Shown piece after piece: positions 26,838-36,293 of a stretch of DNA of 64,000 nt. Within the stretch, counting starts at the first letter, position 1; every line of letters begins with the position of its first letter. The position numbers were made by a program, and so were the translations under genes. The DNA lies in the NCBI GenBank assembly GCA_015689645.1, contig WVSM01000005.1, positions 62,001-126,000 of the forward strand, read 5' to 3'. The notes below the pieces were generated by a model that worked only from the letters and a program-made list of their open reading frames with translations, was not told the origin of the DNA and did not search any database. Source of the stretch: Rhodobacterales bacterium HKCCE4037. GTDB lineage: Bacteria > Pseudomonadota > Alphaproteobacteria > Rhodobacterales > Rhodobacteraceae.

Positions 26838-27496
26838 TCGGCGGGCCTCAGGTAAGGCTCCCAGAGGTCGAGCGTGACGCGGTCGGACGGGTGGGCGCGC
26901 TCGCCCCAGAGGTCGCGGGCCGCGAAGCTGACCTTGTAGAGCCAGCAGGGATGCTCGCCTTCGCCGCGCGCATTGGTGTCCGGGTAAACGTGGTGGCCAT
27001 GGATGCGCTCGATCACGCCGGTCTTGTCGCGGGCGTATCGGGGCAGGCGGGTGTGGCCGTCGGGGTGGATGTTGATCGTATGGACCTTGCCACCTGCCGT
27101 GAAGCGGGGCTGTGTCTCGGCGGGACGGTCCACGGGGCCACCCTTGGCCAGGGCGCCGGGCACATCGGCGGCGGAGAGGGTGCGTTTGACCGGCACCGGC
27201 TCGGTCATCGCGCGTCCCTCGGTCAGTTCGACCTCCGTCACCATGCCGCGCGCGAGCAGAAGCTTTGTCACCGCCTTCAGCCAGATCGCGTAATAGGGCG
27301 AGGCCATGTATTCGGCGGGCGGCAGGCTTTCGCGGGCGAAACGGGACTGGTCGAGGTTCCATTGCCCCGCCGCGCCAAGCGCGATGACCATGCCCATGAC
27401 GCGTGCCTCCCACTCGGCGTGGAACTTCGGCTCGTCCACTTCGGGCACGACCGGGCCGAAGCCCATCATGCCGCCGAGATCCGCCCCGCCGTTCAT
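26834..27496 (-). CDS. nthB: Nitrile hydratase beta subunit
   Basis: A 220-residue beta subunit of the heterodimeric enzyme hydrating nitriles to amides. The N-terminus [16 protein letters not shown] is typical. The C-terminal SH3-like barrel contains [20 protein letters not shown] (residues ~151-170), then [18 protein letters not shown], which packs against the alpha metal site. Overlaps with alpha (ATGA) and with the accessory gene show tight coupling. Confidence 0.95.
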   Translation of the reverse strand: MNGGADLGGMMGFGPVVPEVDEPKFHAEWEARVMGMVIALGAAGQWNLDQSRFARESLPPAEYMASPYYAIWLKAVTKLLLARGMVTEVELTEGRAMTEPVPVKRTLSAADVPGALAKGGPVDRPAETQPRFTAGGKVHTINIHPDGHTRLPRYARDKTGVIERIHGHHVYPDTNARGEGEHPCWLYKVSFAARDLWGERAHPSDRVTLDLWEPYLRPAE

Positions 27497-28119
27497 CGCG
27501 CACCTTCCTGCGCGTGTTCAGCAGGTTCGTCTGCCAATGCCGTGCCGATCATCGAGTCGCGGTTCACCAGCCCCGCCAGCGCCTCCTCGGACCAGCCTTC
27601 GGTGCCCTCGGGGCGTTCCGGCACGACGAGGTAGCGCATTTCCGCGGTGGAATCGTGGACGGTGACGGCGGTGCCTTCAGGCAGGACCAGCCCGAAATCG
27701 GCCAGCACGCCACGCGGGTCGATAACCGCGCGGGAGCGAAACGGAGGCGATTTGTACCAGACCGGCGGCAGGCCGAGGACGGACCACGGGTAACAGGAAC
27801 ACAGCGTGCAGACGACGAGGTGATGCTGGCCGGGGCCGTTGAACACCGCCTGCATATGCTCGCCCTGCCGCGAGACATAGCCGAGCGAATGGATCGCGGC
27901 GGTCGCATCCTCCTCCAGCCAGGCGCGGTAATCCGGATCGCTCCACGCTTTCGCGACGACATGGGCGCCGTTCCTCGGGCCGATCTCGGTCTCGTAGGTC
28001 TGGATGATCGCATCGACGGCGGCCGGGTCGATATAGCCCTTCTCGGTCAGCACGGTTTCGAGCGCGCGAACGCGGGCCTCGATATCGCTCATGTGGGAAT
28101 GGTCGGAATGATCGTGCAT
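27493..28119 (-). CDS. nthA: Nitrile hydratase alpha subunit, cobalt type
   Basis: A 208-residue catalytic subunit. The metal-binding claw is C104-T-L-C107-S-C109 ([11 protein letters not shown]). In this family CTLCSC indicates low-spin Co3+, whereas CSLCSC indicates iron, so this is read as a cobalt enzyme. Two of the cysteines are expected to become sulfinic and sulfenic acids. The N-terminus has a short His-rich stretch, MHDHSDHSH. The gene is first in the alpha-beta-activator operon and divergent from the alpha-glucosidase. Confidence 0.95.
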   Translation of the reverse strand: MHDHSDHSHMSDIEARVRALETVLTEKGYIDPAAVDAIIQTYETEIGPRNGAHVVAKAWSDPDYRAWLEEDATAAIHSLGYVSRQGEHMQAVFNGPGQHHLVVCTLCSCYPWSVLGLPPVWYKSPPFRSRAVIDPRGVLADFGLVLPEGTAVTVHDSTAEMRYLVVPERPEGTEGWSEEALAGLVNRDSMIGTALADEPAEHAQEGAR

Positions 28120-28246
28120 CGGGGTCTTTACCTGTGGTGCGTTTGCGCCACCTTGCACGGGTGCTTGCAGGATGACCAGACGTTGAGGCCGTGCGGCCAC
28201 CCCGGCCCGCTGCTACGCTGGCCCTTCGAATCGTGAGGAGACCTCC

Positions 28247-29866
28247 ATGTCCCATTGGTGGCGTAACGCTGTGATCTATCAGGTTTATCCCCGCTCGTTC
28301 CAGGACGACAGCGGCGACGGGGTGGGGGATCTGCCCGGCATCACGCGGCGGCTGCCCTACATCGCGTCACTCGGGGTGGATTGCATCTGGATCAGCCCGG
28401 TCTTCGCCTCGCCGCAGAAGGACATGGGCTACGACGTTTCGGACTATTGCGACGTCGATCCGCTGTTCGGCACGCTGGCGGATTTCGACACTTTGCTTGA
28501 GACCGCGCATGGGCTTGGGTTGAAGGTCATCACCGACCAGGTGCTGTCCCACACCTCGGACCAGCATCCATGGTTCCGCGAGAGCCGGCTGGACCGCACG
28601 AACCCGCGCGCCGATTGGTATGTCTGGGCCGACCCGCTGGAGGACGGCTCGCCGCCGACCAACTGGCACAGCCATTTCGGCGGCCCGGCGTGGGAGTTCG
28701 ACCCGCAGCGCGGGCAGTATTACCTGCACAACTTCCTCGCCGCGCAGCCGGACCTGAACTACCACAATCCCGATGTGCAGGACGCGATCCTCGACACGTG
28801 TCGCTTCTGGCTCGACCGGGGGCTCGATGGGTTCCGGCTGGATACGGTCAACTATTACGTGCATGACGACAAGCTGCGCTCGAACCCGGCGGCGCAGAAG
28901 GGGCCGCAGGTCATGGCGACCGACCTCTACGGGATGCAGGACAACATCTACAACAAGAACCGGCCCGAGAACCTGAAGTTCATCGAGCGTCTGCGCAAGC
29001 TGACCGACGAATACGACGACATCATGATGGTCGGCGAAGTGGGCGACATGGGCGACCGGTCGATCAAGCTGATGGGGGAATACACGGAAGGCACGCACCG
29101 GCTTCACATGGCCTACAGTTTCGCGATGCTCAGCCCCGAATTCAGCGCCGATCACTTCCGGTCCTGCATCGAGGGGTTCCAGCAGGGCGCGCCCGAGGGG
29201 CATCCGAAATGGTCGTTCTCGAACCACGACGTGGCCCGTCACATCAGCCGGTGGGCGGAACATGCGACCTCGGACGACGACATGGCGCGGCTGGCCTGCA
29301 CGATGCTGATGTCCTTCGAAGGAGCGATCGGCATCTACCAGGGCGAGGAACTGGGACAAACCGAAAGCGAGCTCGTCTACGAGGAACTGACCGACCCGCC
29401 GGCGCTGCGCTTCTGGCCGGGCATCAAGGGGCGCGACGGCTGCCGCACTCCTATGGTCTGGGAGGCCGAGGCGGTGAACGCTGGCTTCTCCGTCGCCAAG
29501 CCGTGGCTGCCGGTGAAGGAGCCGCAGGCGACCCGCGCCGTCGACACGCAGGAGGGCGTGCCCGGTTCCATGCTCACCTTCTACCGCGAGGCGATCGCCT
29601 TCCGTAAGGCGAACCCCGCGCTGCAGAAGGGACGCACGACGTTCCTGAACCTGCCCGAGCCATTGCTGGCGTTCCGGCGCGAAGGGGGCGGGCAGGTTCT
29701 CACCTGCGTCTTCAACCTGTCGCCGGAGCCCTGCACCTTGTCGGTCGATGCCGAGGCCACAATGGTGGGCGCCCACAATGCGGAATTGAACGATGGCACG
29801 CTCCGGCTGCCCGGAAACGGCTTCGCGCGGCTGGAAAACGGAGGCGAATTGACGCTGGCGGAGTGA
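28247..29866 (+). CDS. GH13 alpha-glucosidase / oligo-1,6-glucosidase type
   Basis: A 539-residue cytoplasmic alpha-amylase-family hydrolase. WWRNAVIYQVYPRSFQDDSG (residues 4-23) is the classic start. The catalytic residues fall at Asp199 (GFRLDTVNYY), Glu264 (MVGEVGD) and Asp328 (FSNHDVAR). No signal peptide is present. The pattern agrees with alpha-glucosidases acting on maltose, sucrose or oligosaccharides, usually beside an ABC sugar importer; none is adjacent here, so the substrate is open. It starts after a short intergenic region shared with the nitrile hydratase operon. Confidence 0.92.
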   Translation: MSHWWRNAVIYQVYPRSFQDDSGDGVGDLPGITRRLPYIASLGVDCIWISPVFASPQKDMGYDVSDYCDVDPLFGTLADFDTLLETAHGLGLKVITDQVLSHTSDQHPWFRESRLDRTNPRADWYVWADPLEDGSPPTNWHSHFGGPAWEFDPQRGQYYLHNFLAAQPDLNYHNPDVQDAILDTCRFWLDRGLDGFRLDTVNYYVHDDKLRSNPAAQKGPQVMATDLYGMQDNIYNKNRPENLKFIERLRKLTDEYDDIMMVGEVGDMGDRSIKLMGEYTEGTHRLHMAYSFAMLSPEFSADHFRSCIEGFQQGAPEGHPKWSFSNHDVARHISRWAEHATSDDDMARLACTMLMSFEGAIGIYQGEELGQTESELVYEELTDPPALRFWPGIKGRDGCRTPMVWEAEAVNAGFSVAKPWLPVKEPQATRAVDTQEGVPGSMLTFYREAIAFRKANPALQKGRTTFLNLPEPLLAFRREGGGQVLTCVFNLSPEPCTLSVDAEATMVGAHNAELNDGTLRLPGNGFARLENGGELTLAE

Positions 29867-29874
29867 GCGGTCGC

Positions 29875-29903
29875 TTGACGAGCGCGCGATCATTCCATAG
29901 GTC
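29875..29903 (+). promoter_or_regulatory. Candidate promoter of tRNA-Gly
   Basis: TTGACG (29875-29880), 17 bases, TAGGTC (29898-29903); the tRNA begins 12 bases later. The -35 match is good, the -10 weak. Confidence 0.4.
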
Positions 29904-29914
29904 AGCTTCGCAAC

Positions 29915-29988
29915 GCGGGCGTTGTGTAATGGTAAGACCCTTGCCTTCCAAGCAAGAGATACGGGTTCGATTCCCGTCGCCCGCTCCA
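29915..29988 (+). tRNA. tRNA-Gly (anticodon UCC)
   Basis: A complete cloverleaf of 74 bases with encoded CCA. The acceptor stem GCGGGCG pairs with CGCCCGC, the anticodon arm is CTTGC-CTTCCAA-GCAAG, and the T arm is ACGGG-TTCGATT-CCCGT. Confidence 0.97.
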
Positions 29989-30079
29989 GCCCCCTCCCAT
30001 GGATGACCTGATGTCGCGCCCGCTTGCGGGAGGACCGTGCCGGTTGTATCGACGTCGGACCTAGAGACGACCTCAGCAC

Positions 30080-31894
30080 ATGGCCAGCGACACAAGCCCG
30101 CAAAACGCGCCGCCGCCTTCCGCCAAGGAAGAGCGTGAACGGTCCAGACGGATCGGCAGCCTGAAGGGGCTCTTGCCGTTCATGGCGCCCTACAAGCTGA
30201 TGCTGACCGGCGCGGTGAGCGCGCTGGTCCTGACCGCCATGGTTTCGCTGACGTTACCGCTGGCGGTGCGCCGCGTGGTTGACGGGTTCGAGACCGAAAG
30301 CGTCGAGCTGCTCGACAAGTATTTCCTTGCGGCGCTGGCGATTGCCTGTCTGCTCGCCGTCGGCACCGGGCTGCGCTACTACCTCGTGACGCGGCTGGGG
30401 GAGCGTGTGATCGCGGATATCCGCAAATCCGTGTTCGACCGCATGATCGGGATGAGCCCGGCCTTCTACGAGCGCATCATGACCGGCGAGGTCCTGAGCC
30501 GGATCACCACCGACACGACGCTGCTGCTGAGCGTAATTTCGTCGAGCGTGTCCGTCGCCCTGCGCAACGTGCTGATCCTGTTCGGCGGCATCGCCCTGAT
30601 GCTCTGGACCTCGCCCAAGCTGACCGGGGCCGTGCTGCTGATCGTGCCCGTGGTGATCGTGCCGATCGTCGTTCTGGGCCGGAAGGTGCGGGCGCTGAGC
30701 CGCGAGAACCAGGACTGGATCGCCGAAAGCTCAGGCAATGCGTCCGAGGCGCTATTGGCCGCGCAGACAGTGCAGGCCTTCACCCATGAGCGCCCGTCGG
30801 CCGCGCGGTTCGATGACGTGACCGAGAAGTCCTTCCACTCCGCCAAGCAACGCATCGGTGTGCGCGCGGTGATGACGGTGATCGTGATCGCGCTGGTGTT
30901 TGCGGGCGTCGTCGGCGTGCTCTGGACCGGGGCGCGGGACGTGCGGGCCGGGGAGATGAGCATCGGCGCGCTGATCCAGTTCCTGATCTACGCGATCATG
31001 GTGGCGGGATCGGTCGGTGCACTGTCCGAGATCTGGGGCGAGTTGCAGCGGGCGTCGGGTGCGACGGAGCGGCTGATCGAATTGCTCGATAGCGACGACA
31101 GTGTCGAAGACCCGGCGCAGGGCGCGGATCTGCCGATGGGTGGCCATGGCGAGATCACGTTCGAGAACGTGCAGTTCCGCTACCCTACGCGGCCCGAGAC
31201 GGCGGCACTCGACGGCGTGAGTTTTACAGTGAAACCCGGTGAAACGGTGGCCCTTGTCGGCCCCTCCGGTGCGGGCAAGTCGACGGTGTTCCAACTGCTG
31301 ATGCGGTTCTACGATCCGGAAAGCGGGCAGGTGATGCTCGATGGCGTGGCGCTGCCGGATATGAAGCGTTCGACCTTCCGCGCCGCCATGGCGCTGGTGC
31401 CGCAGGACCCGGTCATCTTCGCCGCTTCTGCCCGCGAGAACATCCGGTTCGGCCGCCCTGACGCGACCGATGCCGAGGTGGAGGCCGCCGCGAAGGCCGC
31501 TGCCGCCCATGATTTCCTCGAGAAGCTGCCGCAGGGCTACGATACCTATGTCGGCGAACGGGGCCTGATGCTGTCGGGCGGGCAGAAACAGCGCGTGGCC
31601 ATCGCCCGCGCTATTCTGCGCGACGCGCCGATCCTGCTGCTGGACGAGGCGACAAGCGCGCTCGATGCCGAAAGCGAACGCGCGGTGCAGGAGGCGGTGC
31701 GCGACCTGTCGCGGGACCGCACGACCCTGATCGTCGCGCACCGGCTTGCCACGGTGAAAGAGGCCGACCGTATCCTCGTGTTCCAGGACGGCCGGATCGT
31801 GGCGGAGGGCACCCATGACAGCCTCGTGGCCGAAGGTGGCCTTTACGCGCGGCTCGCCCGGCTGCAGTTCACCGAGGGCCTCGCCGCCGAATAA
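30080..31894 (+). CDS. ABC exporter, fused membrane and ATPase domains (MsbA/LmrA type)
   Basis: A 604-residue half-transporter. A six-helix type IV transmembrane domain (residues ~35-330) is followed by the nucleotide-binding domain with Walker A GPSGAGKST, Q-loop LVPQDPVIF, signature LSGGQKQR, Walker B ILLLDEATSALD and the switch histidine in IVAHRLATV. It should dimerise in the inner membrane and export a lipid or amphipathic compound. It is a monocistronic gene between tRNA-Gly and the acyl-CoA synthetase; the substrate is unknown. Confidence 0.93.
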   Translation: MASDTSPQNAPPPSAKEERERSRRIGSLKGLLPFMAPYKLMLTGAVSALVLTAMVSLTLPLAVRRVVDGFETESVELLDKYFLAALAIACLLAVGTGLRYYLVTRLGERVIADIRKSVFDRMIGMSPAFYERIMTGEVLSRITTDTTLLLSVISSSVSVALRNVLILFGGIALMLWTSPKLTGAVLLIVPVVIVPIVVLGRKVRALSRENQDWIAESSGNASEALLAAQTVQAFTHERPSAARFDDVTEKSFHSAKQRIGVRAVMTVIVIALVFAGVVGVLWTGARDVRAGEMSIGALIQFLIYAIMVAGSVGALSEIWGELQRASGATERLIELLDSDDSVEDPAQGADLPMGGHGEITFENVQFRYPTRPETAALDGVSFTVKPGETVALVGPSGAGKSTVFQLLMRFYDPESGQVMLDGVALPDMKRSTFRAAMALVPQDPVIFAASARENIRFGRPDATDAEVEAAAKAAAAHDFLEKLPQGYDTYVGERGLMLSGGQKQRVAIARAILRDAPILLLDEATSALDAESERAVQEAVRDLSRDRTTLIVAHRLATVKEADRILVFQDGRIVAEGTHDSLVAEGGLYARLARLQFTEGLAAE

Positions 31895-32001
31895 TCGTCC
31901 TACGCGGCGTAATTCTTGCACCCTTTCCGAGTTTCCCCGATGCTCGCTTGACGCGACGCAGAGCAACTGCGCGCGATGGGAGAGACAGGGGAGGACGCGC
32001 G

Positions 32002-33885
32002 ATGGGCCGGTTTGCCACGCTCAACGACATCACGACGATCGAGCAGGAGATGCCTTGGCCCGAAAGCCAGCCGGCGACCACGCTCTACGAACTTTTGACC
32101 AAGACCAAGGACGCGCACGGAAAGCTCAACGCCGTCACGTTCCAGTTGCAGTCGGGCGAGAAAGACCCGGCCGAGACGCTGACGTGGAACGAGTTGCATG
32201 GCCGCGTGACGCAGGCCGCGAACCTGTTCCGCTCGCTCGGCGTCGGGCCCAACGACACCGTCGCCTACCTGCTCCCGAATTCCAACGAAACGGTCGTCAC
32301 ACTACTTGGCGGGGCCGTCGCGGGCATCGCCAACCCGATCAACCCGCTGCTGGACGCCGAACAGATCGGCGCGATACTGCGCGAGACCAATGCCAAGGTC
32401 GTCGTGACGCTGAAGTCCTTCCCCAAGACCGACGTGGCCCAGAAGGTCGCCGAGGCGCTGACCCATGCGCCCAACGTCGAAACGGTGCTCGAGGTCGATC
32501 TCCTGCGGTACCTCACCGGAATAAAGAAGTTCATCGTGCCGCTGATCCGGCCGAAGAATCCCACGTCCCACGGCGCCAAGGTGCTGAATTTCAACGCCGA
32601 ATGCGCCAAACAGCCAAAGACGCTCGCTTTCGACGACCCGAAGGAAGACCGCGTCGCCTGCTATTTCCACACCGGCGGGACCACGGGGATGCCCAAGGTC
32701 GCGCAGCACAAGTATTCCGGCATGATCTACAACGGCTGGATCGGCCACACGCTGCTGTTCACCGAGCAGGACAACATCATCTGCCCGCTGCCCTTGTTCC
32801 ATGTCTTCGCCTGCCACGTTATCCTCATGGCCTCGGTCGCGTCCGGGGCGCATGTCGTCTTCCCGACGCCGCAGGGCTACCGGGGCGAGGGGGTGTTCGA
32901 CAATTTCTGGAAACTGGTCGAACGCTGGAAGATCACCTTCATCATCACAGTGCCCACGGCGATTTCCGCCATGATGCAGCGCCCGGTGAACGCCGATGTG
33001 TCGACTGTGAAAACCGCGTTCTCCGGCTCCGCCCCATTGCCTGTCGAGCTGTTCCGCCGGTTCGAGAAGGCGACCGGCGTGACGCTGATCGAAGGCTATG
33101 GCCTGACCGAGGCGACCTGCCTCGTGTCCTGCAACCCGGTCGATGGCGAGAAGAAGATCGGCTCCATCGGGTTCCCGTTCCCGCATACGGACGTGAAGAT
33201 CGTCTGCGAAACGCCCGATGGCCCGACCGAATGCGGCCCCGACACGGTGGGGGAGATCTGCATCTCCAACCCCGGCGTCTTCGCGGGCCACACCTATACC
33301 GAGACCGAGAAGAACAAGGACCTGTTCTATTACGACACGTACCTGCGCACGGGTGACCTGGGGCGCATCGACGAGGATGGCTACCTCTGGATCACGGGCC
33401 GTGCGAAGGACCTGATCATTCGGGGCGGTCACAACATCGACCCGGCCGAGATCGAGGATGCGCTGGCCTCCCACGACCAGGTGGCGTTTGCCGGTGCAAT
33501 CGGCCAGCCCGACGCCTTCGCCGGCGAATTGCCCTGCGTCTACGTGGAGCTGGTGGACGGCGCGACGATCACCGAGAAGGAGCTGATGGACCACGCCTCG
33601 GCCCGCATTCACGAGCGGGCGGCAATCCCCAAGTACCTGGAAGTGCTGGATGAATTGCCCAAGACGGCGGTCGGAAAAGTGTTCAAGCCCGACCTGCGCA
33701 AGATGGCGATCACCCGCGTCTACAACGGCGCCCTGGAAAAGGCCGGCCACGCGGCGCGCGTCGTCTCGGTGACGGAGGACAAGAAGCGCGGGCTGGTGGC
33801 CCACGTGGACCGAAACGGCGACAGCGACGAGGCCGGTGTGAAAGCCGTTCTCGGCGAATTCACGCGGCCGTGGGAGTGGGCCTGA
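32002..33885 (+). CDS. AMP-forming acyl-CoA synthetase
   Basis: A 627-residue adenylate-forming enzyme activating a carboxylic acid to its CoA ester. The ATP-binding P-loop is YFHTGGTTGMPK (residues ~220-231). The adenylation motifs EGYGLTEATC, YLRTGDLGRIDEDGYLWITG and GRAKDLIIRGGHNIDPAEIE follow, and the late PKTAVGKVFKPDLRK contains the catalytic lysine. GGGGAGG precedes the ATG at 32002. At 627 residues it is longer than standard FadD, with a C-terminal extension of about 40 residues. Chain-length preference cannot be read from sequence. Confidence 0.93.
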   Translation: MGRFATLNDITTIEQEMPWPESQPATTLYELLTKTKDAHGKLNAVTFQLQSGEKDPAETLTWNELHGRVTQAANLFRSLGVGPNDTVAYLLPNSNETVVTLLGGAVAGIANPINPLLDAEQIGAILRETNAKVVVTLKSFPKTDVAQKVAEALTHAPNVETVLEVDLLRYLTGIKKFIVPLIRPKNPTSHGAKVLNFNAECAKQPKTLAFDDPKEDRVACYFHTGGTTGMPKVAQHKYSGMIYNGWIGHTLLFTEQDNIICPLPLFHVFACHVILMASVASGAHVVFPTPQGYRGEGVFDNFWKLVERWKITFIITVPTAISAMMQRPVNADVSTVKTAFSGSAPLPVELFRRFEKATGVTLIEGYGLTEATCLVSCNPVDGEKKIGSIGFPFPHTDVKIVCETPDGPTECGPDTVGEICISNPGVFAGHTYTETEKNKDLFYYDTYLRTGDLGRIDEDGYLWITGRAKDLIIRGGHNIDPAEIEDALASHDQVAFAGAIGQPDAFAGELPCVYVELVDGATITEKELMDHASARIHERAAIPKYLEVLDELPKTAVGKVFKPDLRKMAITRVYNGALEKAGHAARVVSVTEDKKRGLVAHVDRNGDSDEAGVKAVLGEFTRPWEWA

Positions 33886-33895
33886 TCGGGATGCG

Positions 33896-35104
33896 ATGGC
33901 TCTGACGCTTTCAAACGAGCGGGCGCGGCGGCTGTTCCTGCACCGCCACGCCCTGATCGAGCCGCCGACCGGCCCCGCGAAAGGGGCGGTGTTGGCCGAT
34001 CTGATCCATCGGCTCGGCTTCGTGCAGGTCGACAGCGTCAACACCTTCGCCCGCGCCCATGACCTTATCCTGTGGTCGCGGCGGCAAAGCTATCGCCCCG
34101 AAAGCCTGCGCTGGATCAATGACCGGGGCCGCGCGACTTTCGAGCATTGGACCCACGACGCGTCGAAGATTCCGATGGACTTCTACCCGATGTGGCGGAT
34201 GCGGTTCGAGCGGGATCGCGCGCGCCTGCATGGGCGCTGGAAGGATTGGCACGGCCGTTCGTTTCACTCCGAAATCGACAAGGTGCTGGCCCACGTGGCC
34301 GATAATGGCCCGTGCTGCACCACCGATCTGGCGGAGGATGAGGCCGAGAAATCAACGGGTTGGTGGGATTGGCGCCCCTCCAAGGTGGCGCTGGAATACC
34401 TTTGGCGGGCGGGCGATCTGGCGGTCACCAAGCGGCAGGGGTTCCGCAAGTTCTATGACCTGTCGGAGCGGGTGATCCCGGCGGAACACCTGAACGCGCG
34501 CGTTCCTGACGCCGAGATCATCGACTGGGCTTGCGCGGCGGCCTTGGATCGCTTGGGCTTCGCGACGAGCGGCGAACTCGCGGCCTTCTTCGATCTTGTC
34601 CGTCCGCGGGATGCAAAAGAGTGGGTGACGCGTGCGCTGGCCGAGGGGCGCGTGGTGGAGGTCGACGTCGAATGCGTCGATGGGAGGCTGCGCCGCGCCG
34701 TCGCGTGGCCGGACGTGGAAGCGCAGGTGGCGGAGGTGCCGGAGGCGGGGCCGCGCGTGCGGGTTCTGTCGCCCTTCGACCCGGCGCTGCGCGACCGCAA
34801 CCGGGCCGAGCGGCTGTTCGGCTTCCACTACCGGATCGAGATCTTCGTGCCCGCCCCGAAGCGGCGCTACGGTTACTACGTTTTCCCGGTGATGGAGGGC
34901 ATACGCCTGATCGGCCGGATCGACATGACGCGGGACGGGGACGTGCTGGTCGTGCGCGCCTTCTGGCCCGAGGCGGGCGTTCGGATGGGGCAGGGGCGCC
35001 TGGCCCGCCTGACGCAAGAGTTGGAGCGCGCCGCCCGGTTCGGCGGTTGCGGCGCGTTGCACATGGGTGACGGCTGGCTGAAGGACACGTTGCCCGCGGA
35101 TTGA
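33896..35104 (+). CDS. YcaQ-like winged-helix DNA glycosylase (HTH_42 family)
   Basis: A 402-residue protein of the YcaQ/AlkX family, members of which unhook DNA interstrand crosslinks. LGFVQVDSVNTFARAHDLIL (residues ~40-59) contains the family QVDSV motif, WDWRPSKVALEYLWRAGDL lies in the winged-helix region, and VLSPFDPALRDRNRAERLFG carries the conserved PFDP element. It starts 10 bases after the acyl-CoA synthetase stop and may be co-transcribed with it, although no functional link is evident. Confidence 0.88.
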   Translation: MALTLSNERARRLFLHRHALIEPPTGPAKGAVLADLIHRLGFVQVDSVNTFARAHDLILWSRRQSYRPESLRWINDRGRATFEHWTHDASKIPMDFYPMWRMRFERDRARLHGRWKDWHGRSFHSEIDKVLAHVADNGPCCTTDLAEDEAEKSTGWWDWRPSKVALEYLWRAGDLAVTKRQGFRKFYDLSERVIPAEHLNARVPDAEIIDWACAAALDRLGFATSGELAAFFDLVRPRDAKEWVTRALAEGRVVEVDVECVDGRLRRAVAWPDVEAQVAEVPEAGPRVRVLSPFDPALRDRNRAERLFGFHYRIEIFVPAPKRRYGYYVFPVMEGIRLIGRIDMTRDGDVLVVRAFWPEAGVRMGQGRLARLTQELERAARFGGCGALHMGDGWLKDTLPAD

Positions 35105-35127
35105 CAGGCGCGCTGCCTCCGGGCTTT

Positions 35128-35146
35128 TGTGGAGAAGTTATCCACA
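35128..35146. promoter_or_regulatory. DnaA-box-like inverted pair
   Basis: TGTGGAGAAGTTATCCACA contains a perfect DnaA box TTATCCACA (35138-35146), facing TGTGGAGAA (35128-35136), one mismatch from an inverted box. An A+T-rich stretch follows (35159-35190). The function is unproven. Confidence 0.4.
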
Positions 35147-35156
35147 GGTCGACATC

Positions 35157-36293
35157 GTGAATTTAGCAATTCAAAGCAATGGGTTTCGTGCTGCTGTTAA
35201 AGCGATGCTTGCGCTTGCGCTGCTGTCCTGCACGCCGACCGCTCCGAGCGGCGGGAGTTGCGCGCGGGCCGATCTCGCCTTTGCGGGCGATGTACTTCTG
35301 CACCAACTAATACAGCAAGATGCTGCTGGCAGGCCTGAAGGTTTTGCACCCGCCTTCGCCCCGATCACCGCGGCGCTGTCACGCGCCGATGTCACCGTCG
35401 TGAACCTCGAAGGCCCGGCTGCACGCAATATCGGCCTTGGAAACCGCGAAATTGCCGATCCCGGCACCCTCTATGACAATCGGGCATACACGGGTTTCCC
35501 CAGGTTCAACTATCACCCCTCGATCGCCGGCGTTCTGCGCAATGCGGGCGTCGATGTGGTGCAGACGGCGAACAATCACGCGCTCGATCGGGGCGCGATC
35601 GGGGTGGACCTGACGCTTCAGGCGCTGGTCGAGGCCGGGTTGCCCTCCACCGGCACCCACGCCCGGGGAACCGAGGCCACCTGGCATGTCACCCGGCAGG
35701 TTTCCGGGCGAACCGTCGCATTCGTTGCTTGCACATACTCAACCAATGGTTTGACCAATGGGCGGTCGCAAGTGCTGGGATGTTATGAAAACACGCCGTC
35801 TGTCCCCAATCTTATCCAGACGCTCGCGGATACGCCGGGGATCGACGCGGTGATCCTTCTTCCGCATTGGGGAACCGAGTATTCGGCCCGTCCAAACGCC
35901 CGTCAACGCCGTTTGGCGCAGGCCGCGGCGGATGCGGGGGCCACGGCCATTGTCGGCGCGCATCCGCACGTCTTGCAACCCATGGAAACGCTGACCGCGC
36001 GCGACGGCAGACAGGTACCGGTCGCCTATTCGCTTGGCAACCTGATCTCGTCTCAGTGGAGCTTGCCGAACCGGACCGGCGCGATCCTTTACCTCGATCT
36101 CGCGCGTGACGAGGCGGGTCGTACCGTGGCCACCAACCTCCGTTACCTGCCGACACGAGTCGAACGCTTCGCGCAGGGCGGCGTTGCGGTCTCGCCCGCG
36201 GCGCTTCTGCCGAACGGCCCCGCCAGCGTCGCCCATGCACGGCAAGTGCTCGGCCCGCGCGCGGTCGGGCTGGATGGCTGCCTGGCGGATTAG
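35157..36293 (+). CDS. CapA-family (PGA_cap) metallophosphatase-like lipoprotein
   Basis: A 378-residue protein with a lipoprotein signal (GTG start at 35157, lipobox LLSC, lipidated Cys25), then a CapA/poly-gamma-glutamate-capsule-type domain: LAFAGDVLLHQLIQQ, VVNLEGPAARN, VVQTANNHALDRGAIGVDLT, LPHWGTEYSARPNARQRRLA, IVGAHPHVLQPME and YSLGNLISSQW. These conserved Asp, His and Asn residues form a calcineurin-like metal site. Its true reaction is not established; a capsule role is not implied, since no capsule genes are near. A shorter start at ATG 35205 is possible but would leave little signal peptide. Its stop overlaps the convergent maleylpyruvate-isomerase-like gene by four bases. Confidence 0.8.
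   Translation: MNLAIQSNGFRAAVKAMLALALLSCTPTAPSGGSCARADLAFAGDVLLHQLIQQDAAGRPEGFAPAFAPITAALSRADVTVVNLEGPAARNIGLGNREIADPGTLYDNRAYTGFPRFNYHPSIAGVLRNAGVDVVQTANNHALDRGAIGVDLTLQALVEAGLPSTGTHARGTEATWHVTRQVSGRTVAFVACTYSTNGLTNGRSQVLGCYENTPSVPNLIQTLADTPGIDAVILLPHWGTEYSARPNARQRRLAQAAADAGATAIVGAHPHVLQPMETLTARDGRQVPVAYSLGNLISSQWSLPNRTGAILYLDLARDEAGRTVATNLRYLPTRVERFAQGGVAVSPAALLPNGPASVAHARQVLGPRAVGLDGCLAD

Noticed and set aside
27493-28119. Nitrile hydratase alpha as a thiocyanate hydrolase gamma subunit
   Set aside because: Length, the alpha-beta-activator order and overall N-terminus fit nitrile hydratase; a separate thiocyanate hydrolase alpha/beta pair is absent.
30019-30030. Terminator after tRNA-Gly
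   Set aside because: CCCGC-tt-GCGGG can pair, but the stem is short and no T-run follows.
35105-35200. A replication origin suggested by the DnaA boxes
   Set aside because: Only one perfect and one near-perfect box, no iterons, and no dnaA, repABC or parAB genes nearby.
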